NCBI RefSeq assembly: GCF_963675305.1
Contig: NZ_OY776147.1
Span: 2,356,001 to 2,420,000 of the forward strand
DNA length: 64,000 bases
From: an uncultured Hyphomonas sp.
GTDB lineage: Bacteria > Pseudomonadota > Alphaproteobacteria > Caulobacterales > Hyphomonadaceae
Direction: 5' to 3'
In this document: one piece after another, positions 23,565 to 31,577 of the stretch
Layout: each line of letters starts with the position of its first letter
Position numbering within the stretch: the stretch's first letter is position 1
The notes under the pieces: model-generated
The model's database searches: none
Told to the model about the DNA's origin: nothing
What the model saw: the letters and a program-made list of their open reading frames with translations, nothing else
Made by a program: the position numbers and the translations under genes

Positions 23565-24134
23565 ATGCGCATCATTGCCGGACAGCACAAGGGGCGCGCG
23601 ATTGCCGCGCCGAAGGGACAGGGCACACGGCCGACGGCCGACCGGGCGCGCGAAAGCGTGTTCAACATGCTGGCCCATGCGCCCTGGGCGCCGGAGATCG
23701 AAGGCGCGCGGGTGATCGACCTGTTCGCAGGGTCTGGCGCGCTGGGCCTCGAAGCGGTCAGCCGGGGCGCGGCCTTCTGCCTGTTCGTGGAAACCGACCA
23801 CGCTGCCCGCGGCGCAATCCGCGACAATATCGAGACACTGGGCCTCTACGGGAACACGCGCATCCACCGGCGCTCCGCCACCGATCTTGGCGAGAAGCCG
23901 GCCGGCGTCGGCAGCCCGTTCACACTCGCCTTCCTCGACCCGCCCTATCACAAGGACCTTGTCGCCCCGGCCCTCGCCTGCCTGATCGAGGGCAAATGGC
24001 TGGCCGACGACGCCATCGCCGTGGTGGAGACAGCCTCGGACGAACTCATCGCGCCGGAAGGCTGGGAGATGCTGGACACGCGGGACTATGGCGCCGCGCG
24101 CGTGTGGTTCCTGAAGCCGGGGGCGGTCGCATGA
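23565..24134 (+). CDS. rsmD: 16S rRNA (guanine(966)-N2)-methyltransferase RsmD
   Basis: 189 residues. The N-terminus MRIIAGQHKGRAI with TRPTADRARESVFNML is the RsmD signature; the SAM-binding strand DLFAGSGALGLEAVSRGA and the catalytic DPPY (in LAFLDPPYHKDL) are present. It methylates G966 of 16S rRNA on the assembled 30S subunit. The stop shares four bases (ATGA) with the start of a small membrane-protein gene, so those two are co-translated. Divergent from the 171-residue membrane protein. Confidence 0.94.
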   Translation: MRIIAGQHKGRAIAAPKGQGTRPTADRARESVFNMLAHAPWAPEIEGARVIDLFAGSGALGLEAVSRGAAFCLFVETDHAARGAIRDNIETLGLYGNTRIHRRSATDLGEKPAGVGSPFTLAFLDPPYHKDLVAPALACLIEGKWLADDAIAVVETASDELIAPEGWEMLDTRDYGAARVWFLKPGAVA

Positions 24135-24286
24135 ATTTCTGGATCCGCATGGCAATTTATGAATTCGTGATCCTTGTGATCGTCGGCCTGCTCTACCTCA
24201 CACTCGAAGAAGAAGGCGTCATTTTCCTGCTGTTTCCGGCATTTCTGATTACCGGGTTCATTATGCTGAGGGAAAAGCTGAAGTAG
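24131..24286 (+). CDS. small membrane protein, 51 residues
   Basis: The ATG overlaps the rsmD stop in an ATGA. The peptide has two hydrophobic spans (VILVIVGLLYLTL and VIFLLFPAFLITGFIML) separated by EEEG, and ends REKLK, so it is an inner-membrane protein with both ends probably inside. Overlap with rsmD and good codon use argue that it is real. No family or function is known to me. Confidence 0.6.
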   Translation: MNFWIRMAIYEFVILVIVGLLYLTLEEEGVIFLLFPAFLITGFIMLREKLK

Positions 24287-24299
24287 TTCCATACAGCTG

Positions 24300-25304
24300 C
24301 TAGCCCTTCAGGAATTCCTCCCGAAGATCGCAGTTCGATTTGTTCGTGCCGACGAGTTCTGCATCGCCGGTCAGCCAGGCCTCTGCGGCGGCGCGGCCCT
24401 GATCGCGCAGGCCTGTCAGGAAGCGCCAGCTGGTGTCGAACTTGGTGTGCAGGGCCTGGTCGGCGAGATCCTGCCCGCCGCGGATCGCGTGCACGTTCAG
24501 GCGGCGGTACTTCTTCAGCATCGGCGCTTTCAGCATGCCGTCATCCAGCAGGCGCTGGACGAAGGCGATGGCGCGCAGCTCGCCGATCAGGGCAGCATTG
24601 AAGCTGATCTCGTTGACGCGTTCCTGGATCTCGCCTGCCCGCTTCGGCACGCCCGGCCGCTCGATCGGGTTCAGCGTGACCAGCAGCACATCGGTCGGCG
24701 CGCCGGCATAGATCAGCGGGAAGATGCTGGGATTGCCCATATAGCCGCCATCCCAATAGGCGTGGCCGTCGATCTCCACCGCCTGAAAGGTCTGCGGCAG
24801 GCAGGCAGAGGCGAGCACGGCATCGAGCGTCACCTCTTCGCCCGAAAACACTTTCACATGACCGGACTCCACATCCGTCGCGCTCAGGAACAGCTGCAGG
24901 CCGGAGGCACGGACGGCCTCGAAGTCGATCACGCTTTCCACCGCATCCCGCAGCGGGTTCAGCTTCAGCGGGTTGAAGTCATACGGGCTGGCCCAGCTCT
25001 GCAGCGCGGAGGCATACGCAAAAGCCGCCGCGCCGGGCACACCATAGGCCCGCGCGGGCTTGCCGCTGTGCGACACCGCCTGCCAGAGCGCCTCAAGCGC
25101 CTGCCGGGCACCATCCACGCCGCCCGCGCCATAACCGCCTGCAAAGGCGACCGCATTCATCGCACCGGCCGAGGTGGCGGTGATAGCGCGGATGTCGAAG
25201 CGATTCTCTTCCAACAGCCGGTCGAGGACACCCCATGTGTAGGCGCCATGCGCCCCACCGCCCTGCAAAGCCAGACTGAGAGGCTTTTCTGCCGGTTTCG
25301 CCAT
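24300..25304 (-). CDS. patatin-like phospholipase family protein
   Basis: 334 residues. The oxyanion loop is GGGAHG (15-20), the nucleophile Ser45 lies in TATSAGAMN and the catalytic Asp in YWDGGYMGNP. These are the three patatin hallmarks, so a lipid acyl hydrolase activity is likely. No signal peptide; the protein is probably cytoplasmic or membrane-associated. ATG 25304 has AGGAGG upstream. Divergent from the RNA methyltransferase gene. Target lipid unknown. Confidence 0.92.
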   Translation of the reverse strand: MAKPAEKPLSLALQGGGAHGAYTWGVLDRLLEENRFDIRAITATSAGAMNAVAFAGGYGAGGVDGARQALEALWQAVSHSGKPARAYGVPGAAAFAYASALQSWASPYDFNPLKLNPLRDAVESVIDFEAVRASGLQLFLSATDVESGHVKVFSGEEVTLDAVLASACLPQTFQAVEIDGHAYWDGGYMGNPSIFPLIYAGAPTDVLLVTLNPIERPGVPKRAGEIQERVNEISFNAALIGELRAIAFVQRLLDDGMLKAPMLKKYRRLNVHAIRGGQDLADQALHTKFDTSWRFLTGLRDQGRAAAEAWLTGDAELVGTNKSNCDLREEFLKG

Positions 25305-25376
25305 TCAAGCCTCCTGTTCGCAACCGTCCTGCGGTGCTAACCCGTGAATCGGCATACAACCAGTGGGGAGACCGGC

Positions 25377-26648
25377 ATGCCTGCCATTCCAGACGCAGAT
25401 GCTCGCGGCGCCAGCACTGTGGTCATCGAACGCCTGGGATCGAAAGGCGATGGCCAGGTGCGGATCGACGGAGACTGGGTTTCCGTTCCCCAGGTACTGC
25501 CTGGCGAAGAAGTCCGCATTGTTGTCGAGAAAGACCGCGGGCGCCTCCTCGAGATCGTGACGCCCTCGCCGGACAGACAGGTCCCGGCCTGCCCGCATTT
25601 TTCAAAGTGTGGCAGCTGCAGCCTGCAGCACCTTGCCGATGGGCCCTATCAGGCCTTCAAACGCTCGCTTGTTGTAAATGCCCTCAAGTCGCGCGGGCTG
25701 GAGCCGCATGTCGAGGACATCTGGGTCACCCCGCCCGGAACCCGCCGTCGCATGTCGCTGGCCGCGCGGCGGACGAAGACCGGCGTGCAACTCGGTTTCC
25801 ATGCCCGGCGTAGTCACGACATTGTGGACATTTCCACCTGCCCGGTTGCCTCGCCGGAGATCACACGGAAGCTCAGTGCCCTGAAAGAACTCGCCGCGCC
25901 GCTGGCACCGCTGAAAGGCGAGATGGTACTGAAAGTCACCGTGATGCCGAACGGGCTGGACCTTCATATCACGAATACCGCCACCTTCGCCGCGCCGCAT
26001 GATGTCATGATGGCCGGAGCCAAAGCACTGGCCGCCGGGTTCCTGCGCGTCTCCATCGGCGATGAAGTCCCGCTGCAACAAGGAACGCCGGAGATACAGG
26101 TCGGCAAGGCCGCGCTCCGCCCCCGCCCGGGTGGCTTCCTGCAGGCCAGCGCGGAAGCCGAAGCCTTCATGGCGAGCCTGGTGCGCCAGCATCTGAAGTT
26201 CGCCCTCGAGGTGGCCGACCTTTTCTCCGGCTGCGGAACATTTGCCCTGCGCCTGGCGGAGGAATCCCGCGTCCATGCGGCCGAAGGCGACGCAGACGCG
26301 ATCGAAGCGCTGGAAGCGTCCGCCCGCGCGGCGTCCGGCCTGAAGCCTGTAACGGCGGAAGTGCGCGACCTGTTCCGCAATCCGGTTCCGGCGGCCACGC
26401 TGTCCCATTACCAGGGCATCGTGCTGAACCCGCCCCGGCACGGCGCCGCCAAACAGGTGGCAGAAATCGCGCAAAGCGGCGTCGCGCGGATCGCCTATAT
26501 TTCCTGCGACCCCGGCACGCTTGCGCGGGACCTGCGCGTGCTAGTCGATGCCGGATACCGGTTCGTCTTGGTGCAGCCGGTCGACCAGTTCCTGTGGTCG
26601 CCACATGTGGAGACGGTCGTGTTGCTGGAACGGGGGGGTGCAGGATGA
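25377..26648 (+). CDS. class I SAM-dependent RNA (uracil-C5) methyltransferase, TrmA/RlmD family
   Basis: 423 residues. An N-terminal TRAM domain (IERLGSKGDGQVRIDG) is followed by the 4Fe-4S motif CPHFSKCGSC (Cys-x5-Cys-x2-Cys) with the fourth Cys in STCPVA. The methylase domain has DLFSGCGTFALRLA, the catalytic ISCDPGTLARDL and the family end HVETVVLLER. This layout is that of RlmC/RlmD/RumA, which make m5U in 23S rRNA; which uridine (747, 1939 or both) cannot be read. The start at ATG 25377 has GGGGAG six bases upstream; a GTG at 25344 is not favoured. The Nudix gene overlaps by ATGA. Confidence 0.92.
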   Translation: MPAIPDADARGASTVVIERLGSKGDGQVRIDGDWVSVPQVLPGEEVRIVVEKDRGRLLEIVTPSPDRQVPACPHFSKCGSCSLQHLADGPYQAFKRSLVVNALKSRGLEPHVEDIWVTPPGTRRRMSLAARRTKTGVQLGFHARRSHDIVDISTCPVASPEITRKLSALKELAAPLAPLKGEMVLKVTVMPNGLDLHITNTATFAAPHDVMMAGAKALAAGFLRVSIGDEVPLQQGTPEIQVGKAALRPRPGGFLQASAEAEAFMASLVRQHLKFALEVADLFSGCGTFALRLAEESRVHAAEGDADAIEALEASARAASGLKPVTAEVRDLFRNPVPAATLSHYQGIVLNPPRHGAAKQVAEIAQSGVARIAYISCDPGTLARDLRVLVDAGYRFVLVQPVDQFLWSPHVETVVLLERGGAG

Positions 26649-27085
26649 GTGCCCAGAAGCCTGTCCCAGCCGTCGGCACGGTCTGCTTCCGCGGCGACGA
26701 CGTCGCCCTGATCCGCCGGGGGACAAAGCCTATGGCCGGCAGTTGGTCTCTGCCCGGCGGCAAGATCGAATTCGGCGAACGCGCCAGCGATGCCGCCCTG
26801 CGCGAACTGAAGGAAGAGACTGGGCTCACCGCCCGGCTGGTGGGTCTCGTGGATGTCGTGGACGGTATCTTCACCTCCAGAACGACGGGGGATGTGACCC
26901 GCCATTTCGTCCTGTTTGATTACGCCGCTGTCTGGGTTTCCGGTACGGTAATGGCGGGTGACGATGCCGCCCATGCCGAATGGATCAGCCCGTCCCGGCT
27001 GGCAGAACTCGAAATCTGGGACGAAACCCGGCGCATCATCGAAGCGGCCCGCGCGCTGGTCGCCGCCAGCCAAACTGCCTCTTGA
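26645..27085 (+). CDS. Nudix hydrolase
   Basis: 146 residues. The Nudix box is complete: GGKIEFGERASDAALRELKEETGL, with G-x5-E and REL-x-EE-x-G-L in place. It starts VPAVGTVCFRGDDVALIRRGTKP, typical of ADP-ribose or dinucleotide-diphosphate hydrolases rather than MutT sensu stricto. Its ATG overlaps the stop of the RNA methyltransferase gene, so the two form an operon. Substrate not readable. Confidence 0.9.
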   Translation: MSAQKPVPAVGTVCFRGDDVALIRRGTKPMAGSWSLPGGKIEFGERASDAALRELKEETGLTARLVGLVDVVDGIFTSRTTGDVTRHFVLFDYAAVWVSGTVMAGDDAAHAEWISPSRLAELEIWDETRRIIEAARALVAASQTAS

Positions 27086-27152
27086 CCGGCCCCAGCGTCA
27101 CCTCTCTTGTGTGACGCCAGACAAACAAACCCAAGTCTTTCAGGAGGAAACC

Positions 27153-27938
27153 ATGACCTACGCCCCATTCGACCTTTCAGGAAAAGTCTGCGTTGTCACC
27201 GGCGGCAACAAGGGAATCGGCCTCGGCATGGTCGAGGCGCTGGCCGCTTCGAACGCCGATGTCGTGATCTGGGGCCGCAAGGAAGCCGACAATGCCGCTG
27301 CCGTGAAAAAGGCCGACGCACTCGGCACCGGCAAGATCAAAGCCTGGAAAGTGGACGTCGGCGAGGAAGCCGAAGTCGTCAAAGGCATGAAGGAAGCCGA
27401 AGAAGAATTTGGCCGCATCGACTGCTGCATCGCCAATGCCGGTGTTGGCCGCGGCGCCGCAAATTTCCACGAAATGACGCTGGAGACCTGGCGCTACAAC
27501 CAGCGCATCAACTCCGAAGGCGCCTTCTTCACGCTTCGCGAAGCCGGCAAATCCATGGTGGCCCGTGCCAAGGCCGGCGATCCGGGTGGCAGCCTGGTCG
27601 GCACGGCATCGCTGGCAGGCATCGAAGGGGCGGCACGCAATGAAGCCTACGGCCACACCAAGGGCGGCCTGATCGCCATGATGAATGCCATCGCCACCGA
27701 ATATGGCCGCTACGGCATTCGCGCGAACTCCATCCTGCCGGGCTGGATCGCGACGGACATGACCGAAGGCGCGCAAGGGAATGAAGCCTTCCAGACCAAA
27801 GTGATCTCGCGTGTCCCGGCCCGGCGCTGGGGCGAGCCGGAAGATTTCGGCGGAATCGCTGTGTATCTGGCCTCCGATGCTTCCCGCTACCACTCCGGCG
27901 ACACGCTGATCGTGGATGGCGGCTACGCGAAATTCTGA
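27153..27938 (+). CDS. SDR family NAD(P)-dependent oxidoreductase
   Basis: 261 residues. The cofactor motif is TGGNKGIG; NAG occurs in ANAGVG; the catalytic Ser is in GTASLAGIEG; Tyr-x3-Lys is AYGHTK. The end GDTLIVDGGYAKF is classical for 'glucose/ribitol-type' SDRs. It starts behind a strong AGGAGG. It reduces a ketone or oxidises an alcohol, with substrate unknown. A terminator follows at 27966-27989. Confidence 0.92.
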   Translation: MTYAPFDLSGKVCVVTGGNKGIGLGMVEALAASNADVVIWGRKEADNAAAVKKADALGTGKIKAWKVDVGEEAEVVKGMKEAEEEFGRIDCCIANAGVGRGAANFHEMTLETWRYNQRINSEGAFFTLREAGKSMVARAKAGDPGGSLVGTASLAGIEGAARNEAYGHTKGGLIAMMNAIATEYGRYGIRANSILPGWIATDMTEGAQGNEAFQTKVISRVPARRWGEPEDFGGIAVYLASDASRYHSGDTLIVDGGYAKF

Positions 27939-27965
27939 TCCAGGTTTCTGCAATCCGAATCAAAA

Positions 27966-27989
27966 GGGCCGCTCCTGATGGAGCGGCCC
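27966..27989. terminator. terminator between the SDR gene and the lipoprotein gene
   Basis: GGGCCGCTCC (27966-27975) and GGAGCGGCCC (27980-27989) form a perfect 10-bp stem with a TGAT loop. On the minus strand it is followed by TTTTG, so it mainly ends the lipoprotein transcript. Confidence 0.85.
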
Positions 27990-28014
27990 GATCTTTATCC
28001 GGATGGAGAACCGA

Positions 28015-28329
28015 TTATTGCGGCTCTTCGTCCGACATCGCTTCGGCAGTCGCGTCAGCTGCATCTTCAGCTGCATCGGCAGCGTCTGCAGCGGCTTCTT
28101 CAGCCGCTTCCATGGCATCGTCAGCGGCTTCTGTCGCAGCATCAGCAGCATCGGAAGCTGCAGCAGCAGCGTCGTCAGCGGCTTCAACGGCAGCATCGGC
28201 TGCGTCAGAAGCAGACTCTTCGATGACCGTGGTTTCTTCAACAACCGGCGTGTCGTCAGCCGGAGCCTCAGCCGGTGCGCAGGCTGCGAGAGCCAGGGCG
28301 GCAGCGCCCAAAGTGATGATATTCTTCAT
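28015..28329 (-). CDS. Ala/Asp/Glu-rich low-complexity lipoprotein
   Basis: 104 residues. The first 17 residues are a lipoprotein signal ending LALAAC, with Cys17 as lipidation site. The mature part from residue about 42 is almost only Ala, Asp, Glu, Thr and Ser, in a near-repeat SDAADAA/EAADDA pattern about seven residues long. It is very acidic and probably a long helix or coiled coil that projects into the periplasm, somewhat like Lpp-type spacers, though it lacks a terminal Lys. The ATG at 28329 has AGGGG upstream. No named family is recognised. The AAD-type repeats at the DNA level (GCAGC/GCATC) make slippage likely. Confidence 0.75.
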   Translation of the reverse strand: MKNIITLGAAALALAACAPAEAPADDTPVVEETTVIEESASDAADAAVEAADDAAAAASDAADAATEAADDAMEAAEEAAADAADAAEDAADATAEAMSDEEPQ

Positions 28330-28743
28330 GATATTACCCCTGATTAAGGTCTTGCGACCGAACGGCGTCATAGCATCCGCCAAGCAAAACGGATAGTTCA
28401 ATTCAGAAAGGGGCTTGGCATCTCTGTAAACCCCCTGAATCGAACCAACCTCTCCCGGACCCCCGGAAAAGGCCAGAAGATGGGCAACCGGACCTGTTCC
28501 CGGGCAGCGCCCGTCGGCCGGTTGCCGCGTCCTTCGTGAGGGCGGGCCAGCCCGCGAGAGCCGGTCCAGTTGGCCTCAGCATGTGACGCCGGACCGGCGA
28601 TTCTGCCAGTCCACCTGTTATCCTGACGGCAGAACGCGGCGGGAATGGGGCGGAGACGCGGCGGGCTGGCGCCGCCTCTTGCGTTGACGCTGCGACGGGG
28701 CGCTACGGCTTCTTCATAAAAATCACCAGAGAGGAAGCCCGAC
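28330..28743. other. 414-bp region without a supported gene
   Basis: An antisense open frame covers much of it but looks non-coding (Arg/Pro/Gly-rich, no family sequence). The left end must carry the lipoprotein promoter and the right end that of the nitronate monooxygenase gene (AGAGAGGAAG before ATG 28744). ATCCG-N10-CGGAT near 28375-28394 is a weak inverted repeat. The middle is GC-rich and could hold an unrecognised RNA; 4.5S RNA, RNase P and tmRNA signatures were not seen. Confidence 0.5.
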
Positions 28744-29727
28744 ATGGCCCTGAAAACCCGCCTGACAGAGATGTTGAACATCAAGCACCCGATCATGCTC
28801 GCCGGCATGGGCGGGGTTTCCTATGCAGAAGTCTGCGCCGCGATGTGCAATGCGGGCGGCTATGGCGTGCTTGGCATGGCCGGAACCAGCCCGGATTTCA
28901 TCGCCGGACAGATGAAACGGGTCCGTGAACTGACCGACCGGCCCTTCGGCGTCGACCTGCTGGCCGCCAGCCCGGAGAGCCTGGAAGAGTCTGTGGATGT
29001 CATCATCAAAGGCGGTGCCGATTCCTTCGTCGCAGGTCTCGGCGTGCCAATGCCGATCATGGAGCGGCTGAAAAAGGCGAACGTCAAAGTCATGGTCGTC
29101 GGTGGCGCGGTGAAGCATGCCATCAAGGCCGAACAGGCGGGCTGCGACGCGGTGATCCTGCAGGGCGGCGAAGGTGGTGGGCACACAGGCCTCGTCGGTA
29201 CGCTGCCGCTGGTGGCACAGGCTGTCGAAGCCGTGAAAATCCCTGTCATTGCGGCAGGCGGCATCTATGACGGGCGCGGCCTCGCGGCAGCCCTGGCGCT
29301 CGGCGCACAAGGCGTCTGGATGGGTACGCGATTCATCGCCTCCGAAGAGGCCCACGCGGCAAATATGTACAAGCAGACCATTGTGGATGCGACCGACATC
29401 GATACCACGCGCACGCGCTGCTATTCCGGCAAGCCGATGCGCTGCCGCACCAATGACTATATCAATGACTGGGAAAGCCGCCCGCAGGACATCAAGCCCT
29501 TCCCGTTCCAGGCGATCCACTCCACGCAGACCGGCGTGATCGGCGGCATTGGGGGCATCACGGACGAAGCAAAACTCAATCCGGATAGCTCCTGCTTCGC
29601 CATGGGCCAGTCGGCCGGCGGTGTGCATGAAGTGAAGCCCGTCGCCGCCATCGTGGCCGATATCATGCGGGACGCAGAGGCCTCCATCGACCGCATGGCC
29701 GGTATGAAGACGAAAGAAACAGCGTAA
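28744..29727 (+). CDS. nitronate monooxygenase (2-nitropropane dioxygenase-like, FMN)
   Basis: 327 residues, a TIM barrel. PIMLAGMGGVSYAEVCAAMCNAGGYGVLGMA is the N-terminal substrate/FMN region (parts: PIMLAGMGGV, GGYGVLG). LQGGEGGGHTG contains the family's His in GGHTG, and IPVIAAGGIYDGRGLAAALALGAQGVWMGTRF the phosphate-binding turns. The family oxidises alkyl nitronates or acts as an NADH:quinone reductase-like flavoprotein; which applies here is open. Good ribosome site (GAGAGGAAG). Single-gene unit. Confidence 0.88.
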   Translation: MALKTRLTEMLNIKHPIMLAGMGGVSYAEVCAAMCNAGGYGVLGMAGTSPDFIAGQMKRVRELTDRPFGVDLLAASPESLEESVDVIIKGGADSFVAGLGVPMPIMERLKKANVKVMVVGGAVKHAIKAEQAGCDAVILQGGEGGGHTGLVGTLPLVAQAVEAVKIPVIAAGGIYDGRGLAAALALGAQGVWMGTRFIASEEAHAANMYKQTIVDATDIDTTRTRCYSGKPMRCRTNDYINDWESRPQDIKPFPFQAIHSTQTGVIGGIGGITDEAKLNPDSSCFAMGQSAGGVHEVKPVAAIVADIMRDAEASIDRMAGMKTKETA

Positions 29728-29744
29728 ACGGACGACCCCGCCGC

Positions 29745-30734
29745 TCAGTCCTCGAACGCCTTCCGGTCGACGAGGTTCCTGAGCGGCTCACCGTTCAGGT
29801 AGCGGTGGAGATTGTCCACAAAGGTCCCGTCCGCACGCAGGATGGTCCCATTCGTCTGGGAAGAGTCGTGCGGCGTGAGCATGATCTTCGGATGATGCCA
29901 GAGCGGGCTTTCTTCCGGCAGCGGCTCAACGCCTGTCACATCCAGCGCCGCATAGGCCGGGCGGCCTTCATCCAGCGCGGCAATCAGCGCGTCCTCATCC
30001 ACAAGGGCGCCGCGGCCGAGATTCATGAAGAGGGCATCCGGCTTCATCTTCGAGAAGAAATCCGTCCCCGCCATGCCTTCCGTTTCCGGCGTGTGCGGCA
30101 GTGAGAGCAAAACCACATCCGCCCCCGGTAACTCATCCATCAGGACGCTGGACGGCAGGATTTCGTGCGCGCCCGGTGCCGGGCCGGGGGAACGGCGCAG
30201 GCCCGTGACATGCCCGCCGAGGGCCGTCACGCGCGTGCCGACGGCCTCTCCGATCGAGCCGTAACCGACGATCAGCCAGCGGCTGCCCGCAATCTCGCGC
30301 GACTGGACGCGTTTCCACTCCGCGGCCTGTTGCTGGGCCCGGTGCTGCGGGCCCTTACGCAGGAAATCCAGCGCAGCCCAGAGTGCCCATTCGGCCATCG
30401 ATTCGGCCTGGGTGTGGTTGGTCGTGTAGTGTTTCGAGGCTTTGCCGATGCCTTTGAGCACCGCATTGTCCACGCCCGCTGCCGGAGACTGGAACCAGTC
30501 GAGCCGGTCTGAGGCCATGACGGTTCTGACAAATGTCCCGGCCGCCGGGCCGAAAAAGCAATCCAGGCTGCCAAAGACGATTTCGGGTTCCACCTTGTCG
30601 GTCACCACCCGGCTCCCGGCATGATAGAAGCGGCCCTCATCGGTCATAATGAGGACATCAAGTTTGTGTTCTACATCCTTGAGCCGAGGCTGGATGCGGG
30701 CAAAGGTCTTTTCATGAACAAGGCACGTTTTCAT
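29745..30734 (-). CDS. D-2-hydroxyacid dehydrogenase family protein
   Basis: 329 residues. The NAD-binding loop is VGYGSIGEAVG; the catalytic Arg is in NLGRGALVDEDAL; the Glu in VEPLPEESPLW; the His in MLTPHDSS. The set matches D-isomer-specific 2-hydroxyacid dehydrogenases of the glyoxylate/hydroxypyruvate reductase type. The ATG at 30734 has AGGATGAC upstream and gives a normal N-terminal strand; the open frame extends upstream to 30782. Its first seven codons overlap the start of the divergent TIGR02301 gene, so both promoters must lie inside the other coding region. Confidence 0.9.
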   Translation of the reverse strand: MKTCLVHEKTFARIQPRLKDVEHKLDVLIMTDEGRFYHAGSRVVTDKVEPEIVFGSLDCFFGPAAGTFVRTVMASDRLDWFQSPAAGVDNAVLKGIGKASKHYTTNHTQAESMAEWALWAALDFLRKGPQHRAQQQAAEWKRVQSREIAGSRWLIVGYGSIGEAVGTRVTALGGHVTGLRRSPGPAPGAHEILPSSVLMDELPGADVVLLSLPHTPETEGMAGTDFFSKMKPDALFMNLGRGALVDEDALIAALDEGRPAYAALDVTGVEPLPEESPLWHHPKIMLTPHDSSQTNGTILRADGTFVDNLHRYLNGEPLRNLVDRKAFED

Positions 30735-31118
30735 GTCATCCTGCTTAGCGCCCTGATGGTCTGTGGCGCAAGCGCTGCACAATCAGGCCTGCCGATGCGG
30801 GGGCCGGATTACTTCCGCGACGCCTCGGATTTGGCGGGCGCGCTCGGCTCTGCCCACGCGATCCGGGTGCGCTGCAACGGCCGCGAAGACCAGTACTGGC
30901 GCCAGTACATGTCCGACATGCTGAGCTATGAAGCGCCCAATCGCGGCAATCTCCGCTCCAGCCTGGTGGAGCAGTTCAACGATGCTTATCAGGAAACCAG
31001 CCGCGACTATCTGAAATGCGACAACCGCGCCGTGGAAGCCGAAGCGCGCTTTGCCCGCCAGGGCCAGGAAATCGCCGAACGCATGGCGATGCACTATTTC
31101 CCGAAAAAGCCAAACTGA
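30714..31118 (+). CDS. TIGR02301 family exported protein
   Basis: 134 residues. A signal peptide (MNKARFHVILLSALMVCGASAAQ) is followed by DLAGALGSAHAIRVRCNGREDQYWRQYMSDMLSYE (parts: LGSAHAIRVRC, YWRQYMSDML) and QFNDAYQETSRDYLKCDNRAVEAEARFA, the pattern of TIGR02301, a family restricted to alphaproteobacteria with two conserved Cys that may form a periplasmic disulfide. Function unknown. The ATG at 30714 lies inside the 5' end of the divergent dehydrogenase gene; ATG 30756 is possible but would remove most of the signal peptide. The next gene on the minus strand ends at the adjacent base. Confidence 0.78.
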   Translation: MNKARFHVILLSALMVCGASAAQSGLPMRGPDYFRDASDLAGALGSAHAIRVRCNGREDQYWRQYMSDMLSYEAPNRGNLRSSLVEQFNDAYQETSRDYLKCDNRAVEAEARFARQGQEIAERMAMHYFPKKPN

Positions 31119-31577
31119 TCAGCGGACCATGAGCAAATGGCTCCGGCAGGTCCGGCAATCCGTGCTGCCAAACCCGTCCAGCGCCACACGCACGCGGTCA
31201 GACAGCATCAACGCCTGAACGAGCTGGCACTCATTGCCATTCTCAACCGCAACGGCAGCAAGAGCACTGGCCTCCACGGTCAGACGGTCGATATGCCAGT
31301 GGACCTTCTTTCCAGCCCGGAAATGCCGCCCGAGCCGCGCGCCCAGACCACCTGAACCATGCGCGCTGCCGGCATAAAGATATGTTCCCGATGGCAGGTG
31401 TCCTGTTTTCTGCCGTCCGGCGCCGATGTTCAGCACCTGGTCCAATCGGACCAGCAGGACATATGAGCCCCTGACACCTCTCAGCGTTTCAAGATTATCG
31501 GGTGTAACCCATCGCCCCTCCGGGACAGCGCTGTCGACGATCTGCCGCGATTCCGGAAAGGCGGACGCCGCTGTCAC
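31119..31577 (-). CDS. DUF123 (GIY-YIG-like) protein
   Basis: 152 residues. The N-terminal part GSYVLLVRLD and LPSGTYLYAGSAHGSGGLGARLGRHFR match the DUF123 variant of the GIY-YIG fold; HWHIDRLTVEA follows, then an Asn-Glu-Cys (NGNECQLVQAL) and a terminal CRTCRSHL. The GTG start at 31577 overlaps the soxR stop (GTGA), with GGAG upstream, so translation is likely coupled to soxR. DUF123 proteins occur alone or fused to endonuclease III; action on DNA is likely but unproven. A role in oxidative DNA damage is suggested by the soxR link. Confidence 0.82.
   Translation of the reverse strand: MTAASAFPESRQIVDSAVPEGRWVTPDNLETLRGVRGSYVLLVRLDQVLNIGAGRQKTGHLPSGTYLYAGSAHGSGGLGARLGRHFRAGKKVHWHIDRLTVEASALAAVAVENGNECQLVQALMLSDRVRVALDGFGSTDCRTCRSHLLMVR

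Noticed and set aside
28030..28230. GCAGC/GCATC-rich tract considered as a satellite or CRISPR array
   Set aside because: It is the Ala/Asp repeat coding region of the lipoprotein; there are no spacers.
28398..28808. Antisense open frame of about 136 codons over the gap and the start of nitronate monooxygenase
   Set aside because: Arg/Pro-rich composition, no family sequence, and overlap with a clear gene; looks like chance in GC-rich DNA.
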